A DNA stretch of 64,000 nt from NCBI GenBank assembly GCA_947561715.1, contig OX387203.1, positions 17,112,001 to 17,176,000 of the forward strand, given 5' to 3'. Positions within the stretch are counted from its first letter, which is position 1, and each line of letters begins with the position of its first letter. The stretch comes from Ascidia mentula. Lineage: Eukaryota; Chordata; Ascidiacea; Phlebobranchia; Ascidiidae. Positions 13,414-37,940 of this stretch are shown in pieces. The notes below the pieces were generated by a model. That model had not been told where the DNA came from. It saw nothing but the letters and a program-made list of their open reading frames with translations, and ran no database searches. The translations under genes were made by a program, and so were the position numbers.

Positions 13414-13878
13414 TTAAGGTCCACATTTTGGTACAGTTGCCATCTGGTAGTAGAAGTACACAGAGTGCATAAAAGTATCTGACCACTGAAATTTTGGAAA
13501 AACAAATCTCTTTGTATTTTGGTTCACTGCGCGGTCGCCAGCTTTGTGCTCTGGGCAAAAACCAGTGCCCACAATATTTAGGGCTTCAGATTCAATTGTC
13601 TCCTTGAGAATCTGAAGTTGATGACGATCTTTCTCTGCATCCATGAGAGGAACAAGCAACTTCTCTGCTAGAAGACTCTCCTCTTGCTCTTTGATGAACA
13701 GTTTGCGTTGTCGCTTGTGCAAGTACGATGCAGAGATTGTATATGCTGCCGCCAATCCAAGCAACACATAACCGGAGGGGCCGCGCACGGGAAGGTTGCG
13801 CTTATACGGAATGCTACCATAACCACCAGGTGGCGGCATATCCTGTCGGTATTTCAGATTTTTCCAACCGGCAGACAT
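13414..13878 (-). CDS. NDUFA13: NADH dehydrogenase 1 alpha subcomplex subunit 13 (GRIM-19)
   Basis: Accessory subunit of mitochondrial respiratory complex I, located in the inner membrane. The 154-residue intronless frame contains the family hallmark QDMPPPGGYG followed by YKRNLP near residues 12-30. A hydrophobic segment (GYVLLGLAAAYTISASYL) around residues 37-54 is the single membrane helix, followed by a charged helical region. Human NDUFA13 is 144 residues, so the length fits. An AATAAA on the coding strand (complement of 13378-13383) lies just after the stop codon. It sits 218 bp downstream of TRNT1 and 191 bp upstream of the FAAH-like start, all on one strand. Confidence 0.95.
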   Translation of the reverse strand: MSAGWKNLKYRQDMPPPGGYGSIPYKRNLPVRGPSGYVLLGLAAAYTISASYLHKRQRKLFIKEQEESLLAEKLLVPLMDAEKDRHQLQILKETIESEALNIVGTGFCPEHKAGDRAVNQNTKRFVFPKFQWSDTFMHSVYFYYQMATVPKCGP

Positions 13879-13989
13879 TTTGGTCCTATTTGAAAACCTA
13901 ACCTTTAAATCAAAACAATTGTTGGCATGCTACCATAATAACCTTGCATGCAAAATAGTATAAATATTAGGATAGCATCGGATATTCCA

Positions 13990-13995
13990 TTTATT
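13990..13995 (-). terminator. poly(A) signal of TRNT1
   Basis: AATAAA on the minus strand, about 100 bp past the TRNT1 stop and just upstream of NDUFA13. It argues that the two genes have separate 3' ends. Confidence 0.5.
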
Positions 13996-14096
13996 TACTT
14001 TTCAAACGATGTTAATATATTTTGGGACTTGACGTAGTTTAAGTGACATGCTGCAACGTTTAGTTGACAATAAAACATTAAAATTAAATAATCATC

Positions 14097-15602
14097 TTAT
14101 TTTCTCCTTCGTTTTGGTGGAAAGGTAATGGTTTTTTTAGGATAGAGTTTTCGTAACTCATTCCAGTCTGTTGAATTGTCAAAGCTAGCCAGAAGCTCAT
14201 TTTTAGTCAGGGTGTAACCACTGGTTTTCCATTTTTGAAACAAAATCCAGACTGCGATTGAGACTTGCTTTCCCTTCAGATTTCCATGTGAAGCAACTAC
14301 ACCACCAGACAGGGGGAATTTGGGAGGTATTATGTGAGTAAAGTAATCCAATGCCTCAATGTCACCAGCAAACTTCATAAGTTCACGAACGTATGTAATT
14401 TGTGGACTTTGATTTGGCTCAGTAATCATTAAATCAATGTAGGCTTTAAACCGATCGCCACCTGTAGGCAGGTTGCACTTGTGTAGCACAATGAATAACA
14501 ATACATAATACTCAGAATTTGACAATTTCATCCTGTTACTAAACATTTCAATTTCATCCGTGGTGTTGACGATTGCAGCTATTGGAGAAATGTACTGCAT
14601 GTTTGTTTTTTTCATGAAGCTACATACCCTTTCTAATTGTTGAACATCATAGTTATTTGGTAAGCATAACAAAGGAAACAATCCACATTCCTGCATCATT
14701 TTTAAGGTTTCAGCAACAAGCCTTCCATTCAAAATCAACTTCAACTCCGTCCAAATTCTTTCTCCGGAAATTTTCAACATACCAGTTGAATTTTCGGAAA
14801 TTGTCAGTAAGGTTGCTTTGTCATGTACTGTGGTCTCTGTTGCAACTCTAGCAAAAAAACGAAAATATCGCATAATCCTCAAAAAGTCTTCTTTGATCCG
14901 TTCATCAGCTTCTCCTACAAATCGAACTCTCCTCTTTTCCAAATCGGATTTTCCATCAAAATAATCAATCAACTTTCCCTCCAAGGTTAAAAACATTGAG
15001 TTGAAGGTCAAGTCACGACGAGAGGCATCAAGATACCAATCATGAGTGAAAACCACTTCAGCGTGTCTGCCATCAGTGGTCTTGTCAATTCGTAAAGTGG
15101 TCACTTCAAAGTTTTCTTCCGCAATGCGACAGGTAACAGTTCCATGCCCTATTCCATTGGTTGATATTATTCGAATTCCTTTTTTTTCGAACATTTCAAG
15201 CATTTGTTCTGGAGTTGCAACAGTTGCCAAGTCCAGATCATGGGGTTGTTTGTTCATCAGCAGATCACGAACAACTCCACCACAGAGACGCAATTCATAG
15301 TTGTTTGTCTCAAAGAGTTCTTGCAAAATTTTAAAACCCTCAGTAAAAAGGCTTTGAAACTGGGGTGAGTTCAAGGTCACACTTGACACAGGGTTAGAAC
15401 TTTCACCAGAGGCATGGCTGGGTAACATTTGTACGGCAGCTTTGCTTGAAAACAACTTGCTTAAAGGCAATTGTCTCAGCAGTTTTGGCTGAGCATGAGT
15501 GTAATGCTTGTTAATTACTTTACTCCAAAGTTGAGCCCTTGTTGTTTCCGAAACACAACGACGTGTCCACATTACACACTTGTAATACGTTGGTTTGGCC
15601 AA
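14097..15602 (-). CDS. TRNT1: CCA-adding tRNA nucleotidyltransferase 1
   Basis: Adds the 3' CCA to nuclear and mitochondrial tRNAs. The 501-residue intronless frame has a class II nucleotidyltransferase head: LCGGVVRDLL near residue 105, then the metal-binding DLDLA, then RRDLTFNSMF, and the EDFLRIMRYFRFFARV motif near residues 237-252 that belongs to the nucleotide-selecting neck. The first 65 residues are basic and hydroxylated with few acids, consistent with a mitochondrial presequence. Human TRNT1 is 434 residues; the extra length is at the N terminus, and the internal Met at MLPSHASGES could be an alternative start for a cytosolic form. The C terminus ends in basic PPKRRRK. The gene is complete. 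Confidence 0.95.
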   Translation of the reverse strand: MAKPTYYKCVMWTRRCVSETTRAQLWSKVINKHYTHAQPKLLRQLPLSKLFSSKAAVQMLPSHASGESSNPVSSVTLNSPQFQSLFTEGFKILQELFETNNYELRLCGGVVRDLLMNKQPHDLDLATVATPEQMLEMFEKKGIRIISTNGIGHGTVTCRIAEENFEVTTLRIDKTTDGRHAEVVFTHDWYLDASRRDLTFNSMFLTLEGKLIDYFDGKSDLEKRRVRFVGEADERIKEDFLRIMRYFRFFARVATETTVHDKATLLTISENSTGMLKISGERIWTELKLILNGRLVAETLKMMQECGLFPLLCLPNNYDVQQLERVCSFMKKTNMQYISPIAAIVNTTDEIEMFSNRMKLSNSEYYVLLFIVLHKCNLPTGGDRFKAYIDLMITEPNQSPQITYVRELMKFAGDIEALDYFTHIIPPKFPLSGGVVASHGNLKGKQVSIAVWILFQKWKTSGYTLTKNELLASFDNSTDWNELRKLYPKKTITFPPKRRRK

Positions 15603-16640
15603 TTGCTCTAAAGAAATTTGAAAAATAGGTTCTGTATTTCAGTCAAAAATATTAAAAAAACATGACGTCATCATCTAAACAAAAACAACAGTGGACTTTT
15701 TTAGCAAAATTGCAATTGCCAACACCAAAAATATATTACTCACAAACAGATGACAATAGTGTCCACGCACAATTGATGATCAGCAGCGCACAAAAAAATA
15801 TCTGAATTACAAGATTATTTCCCATACACAAAAAATGATAATTTTATTTTATTGCAAAAACGCCACATTAGCAACTTTCTCCACATAAACTTCGGATGAC
15901 ACAACTACGTACACAATCGAAGGGATTGTAGTTGACAAAACTTTGGACGTAGTTAGCTCGTCACTTTTACAAAGTAGAAGCAGCTTGATTTTTTTTAAAT
16001 GTTACCAGGCTGACCTTTCATCGATAGCATAGTCAAAAATTATTTTTAATATGGTACATATTTAAAGTCGACTATAAACATGATACGAATATAATGACAT
16101 GAGTTCAAAAAGCTTTGCCTCGTCAGATGTTTTTGCACAATATTGCACGCGTAGCCCCAATAACCATCAGGGTCACCAACCGTGTTCATTTTTTGAAAAA
16201 ACGTTTTTTGATTTTTCTTATTAGCATTAAGCAACAAACAAGCACGCTAGTTTGCGCCTCCATGTGTGCTTATTTCTTCATAAAATACGGATTATTAGTT
16301 ATATCGCGAATTGCTGGACGTTTTTTGTCCTTTCTGCCGTCGAACTCAGTACGCTTCCGTTGACTTTTTGCGTTTGTAGTGAACACAGCAGTGTTATAAT
16401 AATAAAAAATACGAACCTAAACGATAATAACCGCGAGGAGTAAGTCTCGCCGGATGGCAGACAAAACGTCGGTTTCAAACAAACACTTTAGAAACTAAGT
16501 GCCAGAAGAGCAATTCCGATTAACTAAACGTTGATATAGGTATTTGTTAATGCTTTCCATGTGCGAATGGTTAACTTATATTAAAAATCTTTCGACAACG
16601 TCCGCTCTAACTCAAAAACAATAACCGTGCATCTAAACTA
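15603..16640. other. intergenic, upstream of TRNT1
   Basis: This holds the presumed TRNT1 promoter and AT-rich sequence. Short open frames on both strands lack recognisable domains. I see no gene. Confidence 0.5.
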
Positions 16641-16856
16641 TTGTAACTTGTTGGACCGCCCTCTAACATGCCTTGCGAGTGCCTGTGACCAGTGCTACTG
16701 TATATAATGAATTGTGTTTGCTTGTGTTGTGGTGGAGGTACAGGTGAACCCACCCATTCTGTGGTGATCTCACTTATTTTATTTTATTGTGGTTTCACCT
16801 CGACTGCTGTCGTGCGTTTGTGTCATCTTCAATAAAGATTGTTATAACTGATAGCA
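16641..16856 (+). mobile_element. possible solo LTR
   Basis: The stretch begins TGTAACTTGTTGG and ends in GATAGCA. It contains a TATATAA near 16700 and an AATAAA near 16831 about 20 bp before the end, an order typical of LTRs. No 5-bp target duplication or adjacent primer-binding site is visible, and there is no second copy in the window. Confidence 0.3.
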
Positions 16857-17277
16857 TATGTACGGAGATTTAGAAGAATACCCATAAAAACACCATGCGT
16901 TAAAATCTTGATTTTATACGCTCCACAAAGGTATTTTTGGAAGACAATTTTTTGATAAATTCAGGACTATGAAATTAACTTTTTTATGGCAAAAGTTATC
17001 TATATTTAATTTGCCGATTCAAATCCGCTCTGCTTTGTAAAATCGGAAAACTTTGTAAAATCGGAAACTTTGAATAATTTAAGGGGCGCATTTAGAAAAT
17101 ATTTTTTGCGTTTTAAAGCCTGAGTCCAGTCCCGTATGTACAGAACAGTGCATTTAGGCTCATGTGAACTTACCTTTAATACTACTATTTGATGAAAAAT
17201 ATGTTGACTTTGATTTTATAGACAACTGGCAAGCTTAAATTTAAACAATGTGGAGCCAATAATATGAATTGTGTATA

Positions 17278-17330
17278 AGCTGCAGACAGATGGCCACTGT
17301 TTCGACCTAAAAGGTCTCATCAGTGCAGCT
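17278..17330 (-). ncRNA. intact type I hammerhead ribozyme copy D
   Basis: The best copy of the family. On the minus strand a 7-bp stem I (AGCTGCA/TGCAGCT) encloses CTGATGA, a perfect 5-bp stem II (GACCT-TTT-AGGTC), GAAA, a stem III closing ACAG with CTGT around TGGCCAT, and the GTC cleavage site immediately before the 3' stem I strand. The parts account for all 53 nt, and every invariant core base of the hammerhead fold is present. It lies about 480 bp upstream of the PPP1R3-like gene. Self-cleavage is expected from known hammerhead rules but was not tested. Confidence 0.9.
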
Positions 17331-17805
17331 GGTGTGACTATTAAATTTAAACATTTCGCATGTGTCAAGTTTTTAGGCAGGATATATAGTGACTTAGGTC
17401 TATGTTTTTCAACAGGGTAATTCAATCTGTGTTCGTTTAATTACGCAGGTTAGTAAAGAGCGATTCTGCAGCTGTATTGATTTACAAAGTCCCAGAGTGG
17501 CTTAACTTGAGCGGGGGATTAAGCCGAGCGTTAAGTTAAGCGAGGTTTCTACTCACCACCCTAAAAACTGATTTTCAACTAAAAAAACCTCACAGTTAGG
17601 TGGATTTATATTCATACGTCACAGCGTTTCATTGATGACAAAACAAAGGCTGAGTTAACGTGGTCTGTGCAATTTGACCCTAATAATAACCTGATTAACA
17701 AAGCAAACACAACAACAAACTATTGGAAATTAAGTAAGCTGTTTTGAAGGAGGAATGTTCGGCAATACATAAAATGGACTTAGTTGAAAGGGATTACGGC
17801 ACGAA

Positions 17806-18603
17806 ATGGTGAATGAGGATGTAATATCAGTAAATGACAAAGACGATGGAATAGTTGGAAATAAATCGGAAACCCTGCGATCGAGTTTGTCAGAATCTTT
17901 ATGTCGGGACGAAAATTTCTTGACCAGGAAGCGTGGAAAAAGCGTTTCATTTGCTGACAATCGTGGTTTGAAACTCGAGGAGGTAATTTATAGTGTTATG
18001 GTCCAAAAATTATAAAATTTAACCAATTACGTTGTTCTAACACCTAAAGCACGCAAAACACTTGACAAAAACGCATAATCATTTTAGATTCGCGAATTCG
18101 ACGGTTCGACCGATTTCACTATCCATCGATCTCTCTCCTCTATGACGTCACAAGAGGTATCGCGCCCTACGCCGGAAATCTCCCGCTACTTCCTTCTATT
18201 TCCCCAGCCTTCTGTAAATTACCGCAATTTTATGCGAAATCTGTGGAGTCAAAATGTTTGCCTTAACTTAGCCTGGATCCGCAAAGAGCACCTCGTCATC
18301 TCCGTGTTCGTCGTCAACCTTGATTACGTCAAAGAAGTCGCCGCGCGCGTCACGTTTGACTCGTGGAAAACATTTCAACACTTCACAGCCAAGTTTTCGC
18401 ATTCGGAAAACGAGCACGTCGATGTTTTTGATTTGGATTTCCCGATTCCACGTCACTGCCGAAAGGTTAATTTTTGCATCCGCTATCGGTGCAAAGGCGA
18501 ATTTTTCTGGGACAATAATCGCGGTCTCAATTATTGTGTGGCGGCCCACATGACAATGCCTGGCGACGACTTCGGCGACGACACCGCCGCCTTCGTCACG
18601 TGA
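17806..18603 (+). CDS. protein phosphatase 1 regulatory subunit 3-like, CBM21 protein
   Basis: Targets PP1 to glycogen and promotes dephosphorylation of glycogen enzymes. Exons 17806-17982 and 18088-18603 join in phase 0 (GAG|gtaatt...tttag|ATT) to give 230 residues. Exon 1 ends in KSVSFADNRGLKLEE, the RVxF-type PP1-docking motif that typifies this family. Exon 2 encodes a CBM21 carbohydrate-binding domain: FPQPSVNYRNF, VCLNLAWIRKEHLVISVFV, VTFDSWKTF and WDNNRGLNY. The human paralogue (PPP1R3B, C, D or E type) cannot be assigned from sequence alone. The start is the first in-frame ATG; the ATG at 17774 is in another frame and stops quickly. Confidence 0.92.
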
Positions 18604-19615
18604 TCTACTACTGAACAACGCGATTTTCGAAAAAAATTGCGCATTTACTCTCAAACAAGTCCTGCATGACCTTGCCTGTTTATCCAGTGCTTAAATAATA
18701 TCTGTTTTCTGTTTATCATAGCGCACTTATTACATTCAAGCAGTTCAGTCATTCCTGCATGGTCGATCATTGCGCACCTGGGCAAGAATGGAGGTTTAAC
18801 AGACCATGATATATTTTATTCTAAAAACAAAAAATGACGAACTGGCTTAATTACTTTCAGCTTAGAACAGAGTTTGTTTTCTTGCCGATGAGAAAGGAAA
18901 CGAACTCAATGGGTTTTCGTAATTGTTGTTAAAGAATTCATTATTTTTGCCATCAGTCTTTAAGTATGGACCACCTCAGTTAGAGGTGCCTCGTTTCAAT
19001 GTCGTGGGAAAAGTTGGAGCGCAACTAACCAACTTTTGAGGAGCTTAACGCATTTTTTTCCTTAATCAATGTGTTGCCTTACGACTATTGCACTCATGCA
19101 CTGATGAAAAAGGTATTATTTTGGCAGCCCAGGTTTTATGAAACTGTAGTTGTAATATATTTAAAAAATCGAAATTTTGGGGTTTGCCATTCAGGGATGA
19201 CTGCATTACCGGTTCATGAAAGTTTTACGCCATTAACTGAAGTGATACTCATTAAATCCCAGCAGTTTTCTGTCTTAAATGCACTAGACATGAATTTTAA
19301 CAGGTTTGAAACTTAGAGAGCTGTGACTTTCATAGAAATACTTTTAATAAATAAAAAATAAATTACTGCACATAAAACAGAAATAAAATTTGGAAGAAAA
19401 AAGTTTTTAACTACATAGATCTAAACTTGGTTGATTGAAGTGTACAAAGTGAGGATGAACTAAATTTCATTATGTTAAACCTTTTCGTGGTGAAAAACAT
19501 CATCCAAAATGATATAAATATAAAATTTTTTTTGAAAAACAACAATAAATAACTTATTTGAGCATTTTGAAAGATTTGATTATTAAAATACTTTTTTTAG
19601 AACAATAGAAATGTT
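18604..19615. other. intergenic between convergent genes
   Basis: AT-rich sequence holding the 3' flanks of the PPP1R3-like gene and ARL16. Open frames such as 19071-19316 look random. Nothing else recognised. Confidence 0.5.
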
Positions 19616-20119
19616 TTATATCTTTCGAAGCCATTGAAATATGTCTTGGTAACTGGTTTTGTCGCGACAGCTAATTTCAATGGCAGAAACAGACAATTTA
19701 CCATTTGAAACCATTTGATCCAACTGCAACAGGTACTTGATTTCATTAATACTTGTTGAGGATAAAATGTCACATTTGTTGAGGACGACTAAAATTGGAA
19801 GGGAACATTCTACCACTTCACGCAATTGGGCCATTGCTGCTGCTACTCTGTGAGGATTGGCTGAGTCAATAACAAAAATTATTCCATGGGCATCAGCATA
19901 GTAACTTTTCCACATGGGTGCCATTGAGCCTCCAAGTTCACGGATTTCGATGTGACTTCTTTTGCCCAATGATATTTTGCCGATATTTGTACCAACTGTG
20001 GGAATCGGAGACGGAAGCTCACTGAAGTCGTTTTTCGAGTTTTTTGTTTTTCCATCTTGAGTCAAAAGCTTGAGGAGAGTAGATTTGCCTGAACCAACTG
20101 GACCTAGCATTAAAATCAT
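19616..20119 (-). CDS. ARL16: ADP-ribosylation factor-like protein 16
   Basis: Small ARF-family GTPase, 167 residues in one exon, with an in-frame TAA four codons before the ATG. The P-loop is GPVGSGKST (residues 6-14). The switch II region reads RELGGSMAPMWKSYY in place of the usual WDxGGQ. This RELGG...WxSYY sequence is characteristic of ARL16 as I recall it. The guanine-specificity motif is NKCD instead of NKxD with an aliphatic residue, and the terminal motif is EISCRD. There is no N-terminal Gly for myristoylation. Family members have been linked to cilia and innate signalling. Confidence 0.9.
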   Translation of the reverse strand: MILMLGPVGSGKSTLLKLLTQDGKTKNSKNDFSELPSPIPTVGTNIGKISLGKRSHIEIRELGGSMAPMWKSYYADAHGIIFVIDSANPHRVAAAMAQLREVVECSLPILVVLNKCDILSSTSINEIKYLLQLDQMVSNGKLSVSAIEISCRDKTSYQDIFQWLRKI

Positions 20120-21391
20120 GTCAGAATCTTATCAAAACATTTTGAAAATGCACTTCAAAAGAAAAAAATATAATTTAGAAAATCCAAACAAAACACTCAA
20201 ACAACACCACATTACCTACGAGATCTGGGGCTTGCAAGACTAAATCTTTTCGCGTGCGCGCTTGCACGACCCCTAAACCTGCATGCAACGAAAACGATAA
20301 AATGTCTTTCTGTTAATTGTTTTAAGTTTAGTGCAAACGAAAAAAGTAAAGAAAAAACTTGAGCGTGCAGTTGCCAAACTCTGCAAACTGGAAACATCAT
20401 ATTTCATATTAGGCTTACTTTTTTCTACAACGCACAAGGAAGTGTCATGACTAAACTATCAACCTACATTGAATAAATGTTCACGACCAAACACACAAAC
20501 AAACGGAACGACGAATACGAAAACTTGAACGAAGTTACCAAAGCAAAAGCAAAAATGCTGAATAATAATTACGTCCGCAAATATTCAATGTACGATTTCA
20601 GCAGTGTTCTAAACTTTTTTCGCCTTTAATTAAAAAATTCCATCAATTAGCAAAAATAATGCAAAAAATATATAAAATTGCAAAATTTTTTTTTTATCAG
20701 TTGAATATCAATGGACCAGACTGTCCTAAAATACATAAAAATGCATTCAACCTGAAATGACCAAAAAAATGTTTTATTTTTCTTAATCGTCCTGGATATT
20801 TAGGGTTCAAATCTCTGTCTGGTGAAAGAGAATAATATCTGTTTTTTAACGAGGTTTAATTTTTTGAACATTATTAAAACTAAAAGTCTTGTCAACTCCA
20901 CTGGCAATATATATAGGCTAGACAAAACCAGGGTACTTACGTAGGGCCGGTCTTTGGTACATTTGACCAAATCGCGTCATGAACGAGAGGGTGTGAATCG
21001 CCCAAAAATGCTTTTGGTCTTGCCCATATGACATAAATCATCCAATCTTGTGCACCACAATCCTAAACAATAATTAATTCTATTTTAATGTCCCCTATCA
21101 ATGGAAGGGGGGCGATAGTCTGCCTGTTTTAAACAAGGTATTTAATGCGTGGTTTAGTGGGTGGCAATTCACACCACAAGTCGGTTGCACAGTCGAGTTG
21201 TTTCCGTGCTTTTGTCTTAACACCAAGGATTCTACGTACTGTATATGTAGAAAATAATTAATTGATTATATTAAACGTTATATGGTCAAAATCAAGTAGG
21301 ATTCGGGGGTAATTGGGTTTCATATATACGACCCCTACGATTGGTACAAACCGCAGTGATGATTCATAAACAGCATTTGTATTTTAAAGTG

Positions 21392-21441
21392 AACTACAGA
21401 CAGGGCCACTGCTTCAACTAATGGGTTTCATGAATGCAGCT
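21392..21441 (-). ncRNA. degraded hammerhead ribozyme copy E
   Basis: Same family as copy D, but the core reads TTCATGA in place of CTGATGA and GAAG in place of GAAA. The stem I halves and a GTC remain recognisable. Expected to be inactive. Confidence 0.5.
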
Positions 21442-22209
21442 ATGGTATGACTTACAAACGATCTTATTGTCAACTATTAATACAAGACTTCCGTGTTGTG
21501 GCGACTATACTTAGCCTATACATTTGTTTACTGCAACATTTGAGTCTTTTTTTAACAGTGAGCTGGTAGTTTCACAAAGCAGTGCGACCACTTGAAAGCC
21601 GGTGGCTGGTTGGAAGATGATGGGCCATTGTTTTACGAAATGTCGATTTCTGTTCATCACAGAACAGAAGAAAAACACTTTAACACAGTTATTTTTTTTT
21701 GTTATTATTATTTTAATAATGTTTTGGCTACAAATCTATTTCAGCATAATTCCATGTTCCAGCTGAGAGACCTTCACCGACAAAGACACCAGCATGTCGT
21801 TCCACAGCCTCGCTCAACACAATTGCAAGTCAAGGGTGCAAAGGAAGAAAGAATATATTGATTAGAGATTTAACGGCAAAAGAGAATTCTCTAATCCAGA
21901 CTAAAACTATTGATTTTTCTGTCTCTCATTCCATTCGCCTTTGTTTGAAATTACGTGATTTCTTGCAACAAACAGGTGTTCCAATTAGGGCGTTTTTTAA
22001 AATAAATCTTAGCGACTTGACATTTCGTAATAGTGTATATAGATTGATGGGTTCCTTACGTTGCTTGCATAATTGTCGGGCTTTATTATGCACGTACACA
22101 AGTTGACCGCAAGATTTTGTGGGAAAGGCGGTTTGTAAAATTGAAATTTATTCATTTTGTTTAAACTTGGTCTTTGAAACCGCCTTCTACTCTTTTACAT
22201 TCACATCCG

Positions 22210-34831
<12,622 letters not shown>

Positions 34832-37800
34832 GTTCTTCCTTCTGTGACACACAGAAGGTTTTTATCATAAAAAAAATCACACTTCTTCAGGCAATTCTAC
34901 ACCAAAAATTGGAAGTGTTACAACACCCTTTGGAAGTATGAGTGATTTGTGTGCAAATGTATATCTTGGTTCTTTTTATAAAACACTTAATTGCTTGGCT
35001 ACAAAAAAAAATGTATAAATAAGGCATAAAGAATTGGTTGGATCAATCTATCCTGTAAACATAATGATATTCAAATGTTTTTTCTAACATAGTACAGTAG
35101 AGATAGTGAATAATTTACAAAATGCAAACTTTTTTATGTAAATGCCAAAATAAATATGGGGCACAAAAGGTGTTTGAAACAGTTGGTGTTTGAGCTTCTT
35201 CACATAAACTACTTGTGGGAAATTGAGATCAACCTGACATACACAGACTTGTCAGTGCCAAGGAAGGAAATAGATTTCCACATATAAACAAGACCAGTAA
35301 GGGAACTGAGGCGATAATAGAAACACACAACAGTGGGAGTACATGCAACATGAATAGCCCAGAATGTAATGTTACTGAAACAAACAACACTTCAATTAAA
35401 AGTTTCATGCTAACAAATGAACGAGGAATTTTGGTTAAGACACAATTGAGCATTTGAACATAGTTTTCACTATTTTATCAGACAAAAATGGAAAGAGCAT
35501 AATGAAAAAAATTTACCTAAGAAGACATAAAAGTTATTTTAACAGGTTTTGTTTGCTTACTTTTTCTTGGCAAGTCCCCCAAGAAGATGTTCTGCAAGTC
35601 CTTAGTGTTTTTCCTGGCTGCAGACCTTCTCTGTAGCAATTCCGTGCAAAAGAGTGTCACAGATAAAATTACTTCCACAGGTTGTGTGTTTCAACAGACA
35701 ATAAAACAAGTTTCATAAAACCAACTGAGGCAAGTATTCGCTTTCACTCCTGCAAAAAAATGTTGAGCACATGTTAGGTACTGCCTCTCACCAAGAACAA
35801 GTGGGTGTAAATCGGATTATGATGTCACAAGTATGATCGTTTAAACACTTGCCACATGTGTGAATGGTGGAGATGTGTCGTTGGATTTACCACAAAATGA
35901 TAAACATGACATTTGAATGGTAAATGTCATTAAGACTACAGGAATCATAAAATTTAAATATTTTTAATTTAGTCCAGTTAAAAAATGTTTTTTTTTATTA
36001 ACTTTTAGAATAAATGCATCAATCATAAATGAGCATCTGCTTGCTTCTGTCGTATTAAACTGTAAATATTTTGTTTGAGGCCACTTGGCTTTATGAATAC
36101 TTTCCATTTTATAAATATTCGATTTTGCAAAACAAAGGTTATGTTGTTACAAAATGAAAGTAAATTTTTTATAGCCTGGCCAACATTAAACATTTTGTTA
36201 AAACCTTTATATTTGGAATTCTGTGTTTTCAACGAAATGTAGGAAATAGGAAAGTAACCGAATTTATGTTTGTGAATAAAATCCTTTGGACAATGAACTG
36301 AGATAAAAAATAAACAACATATACGGTGAAATCAAGGCTTTAAATACAGAAATACCCTGGTTTCATGTGTATTTATATCATAGAGGAAGAGAATTACAAG
36401 CTTTAATAAAATACATATATAACTGTCAACTTCAGCTACAAGAAAAGTTATGTTGGCAAATTTCAACCCACAAAACTAGATTAATACACAGGGCTGAAAA
36501 TTAATATTACCAAAATTGATTGCCTTATGACACAGAAGCCAATGTTAAAAAACTGAAACTTCTTAGTTCTCCTAAAGAGTACCATGCAATATTAGTGCAG
36601 TAATTAATTACACTTACATACATGTACAATATATTACACATTACCAATAAGATTTAATCATTAACAACCAAATATCCACAAACAATTGTAAATGTCTTTG
36701 CACTGGCAAAGCTACCTTGTTGAACTGAACACACCTAAAAACTTTCATAAAAACACAACCACTAAATTTGAAACAAGCGCAAAATACACCATTTGCAACA
36801 AGGTCACTTCCTAAACTTACATTAACGTTTTCTTTTGGAGCAAGCGCTTGTGGCCATTCCACGAATACGCCCAAACAAGTTGTCTATTGATTGAATGCAA
36901 CGCGAGAAGAAGGAACGCCATTTCTTCATCCTTATTTCTTTATTGCTCTCGCTCCTCCGAGCGGCGGGTTTTTCTCGACGGCGTGAAAATTAGAATCGAT
37001 TGATCGTTTTGTTTTTTTTTGCCTAGGGATCGATAAAGCAGCGAGAAACGGACCAAGAAGGAGGTTTTATATTTGAATATCCTAAAACCTTTTCATCATT
37101 AAACAATAGCACAGATTTACAACCATATGAATAAATGTATTCTCTTGTTGGTGTATTTTTTGGTGGCCGGTTACCATATGTAGTGAAAAGTGGGTCATTA
37201 CGTCACTTTCAAGGTGGCTTTCCGGAGCATTGATTGGTTGATTTGGTTTTAAAGCAACATGACGTAATACAATTTAGTTCATAGCCAAACACTTGAACCA
37301 AAGACCACTTATTTTTGTTTTGGTTTCCAAAGTGAATCGTGCAAAACCATACAAAAAGAAACCTTTGAACATGCCCTGTTAAAAAAAGTGCTCAAATAAA
37401 GTCAATAGATAGTAGATTTTTTTTAAATAGATTGTTCCCAACAAGATTGGAGTTGGCTAGTTTATTGCAAACAATAGACAAATCGATTTCGCCTTCATCT
37501 GTTTCTGCAAACATATAAAACACAGAAAGCGGTACATTTTGTTTCAAAATATTATTTAATTTCTTGACTGAAATTGCATCTTTAAATATTTAGTATACTT
37601 TTGTAAACATATAAGGATAAAGGATGATATTGTCTACGAGACAGCAATAACATGAACCTGTACTAAAACCATTCAATCCTGTAAAATATTGTTTTAATAT
37701 AAGTTAAACAATTAAGTTAAATTCAAAATTTGAGAAAAATTTTCAATCATGTATAATATTTTAATGTGATATAAATCAATTAATTAGTCAAATACTTATC

Positions 37801-37920
37801 TCATTTGTATCTAAATTGCCAAAATACTCAACAAAAAGCTTTTTTCCTCCCTTGACAAAAATATTTTGCGTCGTAGCGCCACCTTAATAACAGTGGTCGG
37901 AAGCAAAGTTCAGCGATGAG
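34832..37920. other. region between divergent Gi-alpha and RPL23
   Basis: Probable 5' UTR exon(s) and promoter of the Gi-alpha gene. A tgtcacag acceptor lies 10 nt upstream of its ATG, so a leader intron is likely. One candidate leader exon ends at an AAAAA|GTAAGC donor near 35557 on the minus strand. A GC-richer patch at 36890-36995 (CGAGCGGCGGG) could be the promoter. The assignments are inference. Confidence 0.35.
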
Positions 37921-37929
37921 TCCTTTTTC
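37921..37929 (+). promoter_or_regulatory. TCT/TOP-like initiator of RPL23
   Basis: TCCTTTTTC lies 12 nt before the RPL23 ATG. This polypyrimidine tract fits the TCT initiator and 5' TOP element typical of animal ribosomal protein genes. If used, the 5' UTR is under 20 nt. Confidence 0.5.
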
Positions 37930-37940
37930 ACCAAAAAATC

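Noticed and set aside
16641..16856. Complete LTR retrotransposon
   Set aside because: Only one LTR-like segment, with no gag or pol frames nearby and no clear target duplication.
21755..21860. LINE reverse-transcriptase C-terminal remnant
   Set aside because: Superficial likeness to LINE tails in one frame, but no reverse-transcriptase motif or continuous frame.
35557..35640. Separate small coding gene on the minus strand (ELLQRRSAARKN)
   Set aside because: It has a good donor but no start codon or partner exon; a 5' UTR exon of the Gi-alpha gene is the simpler reading.
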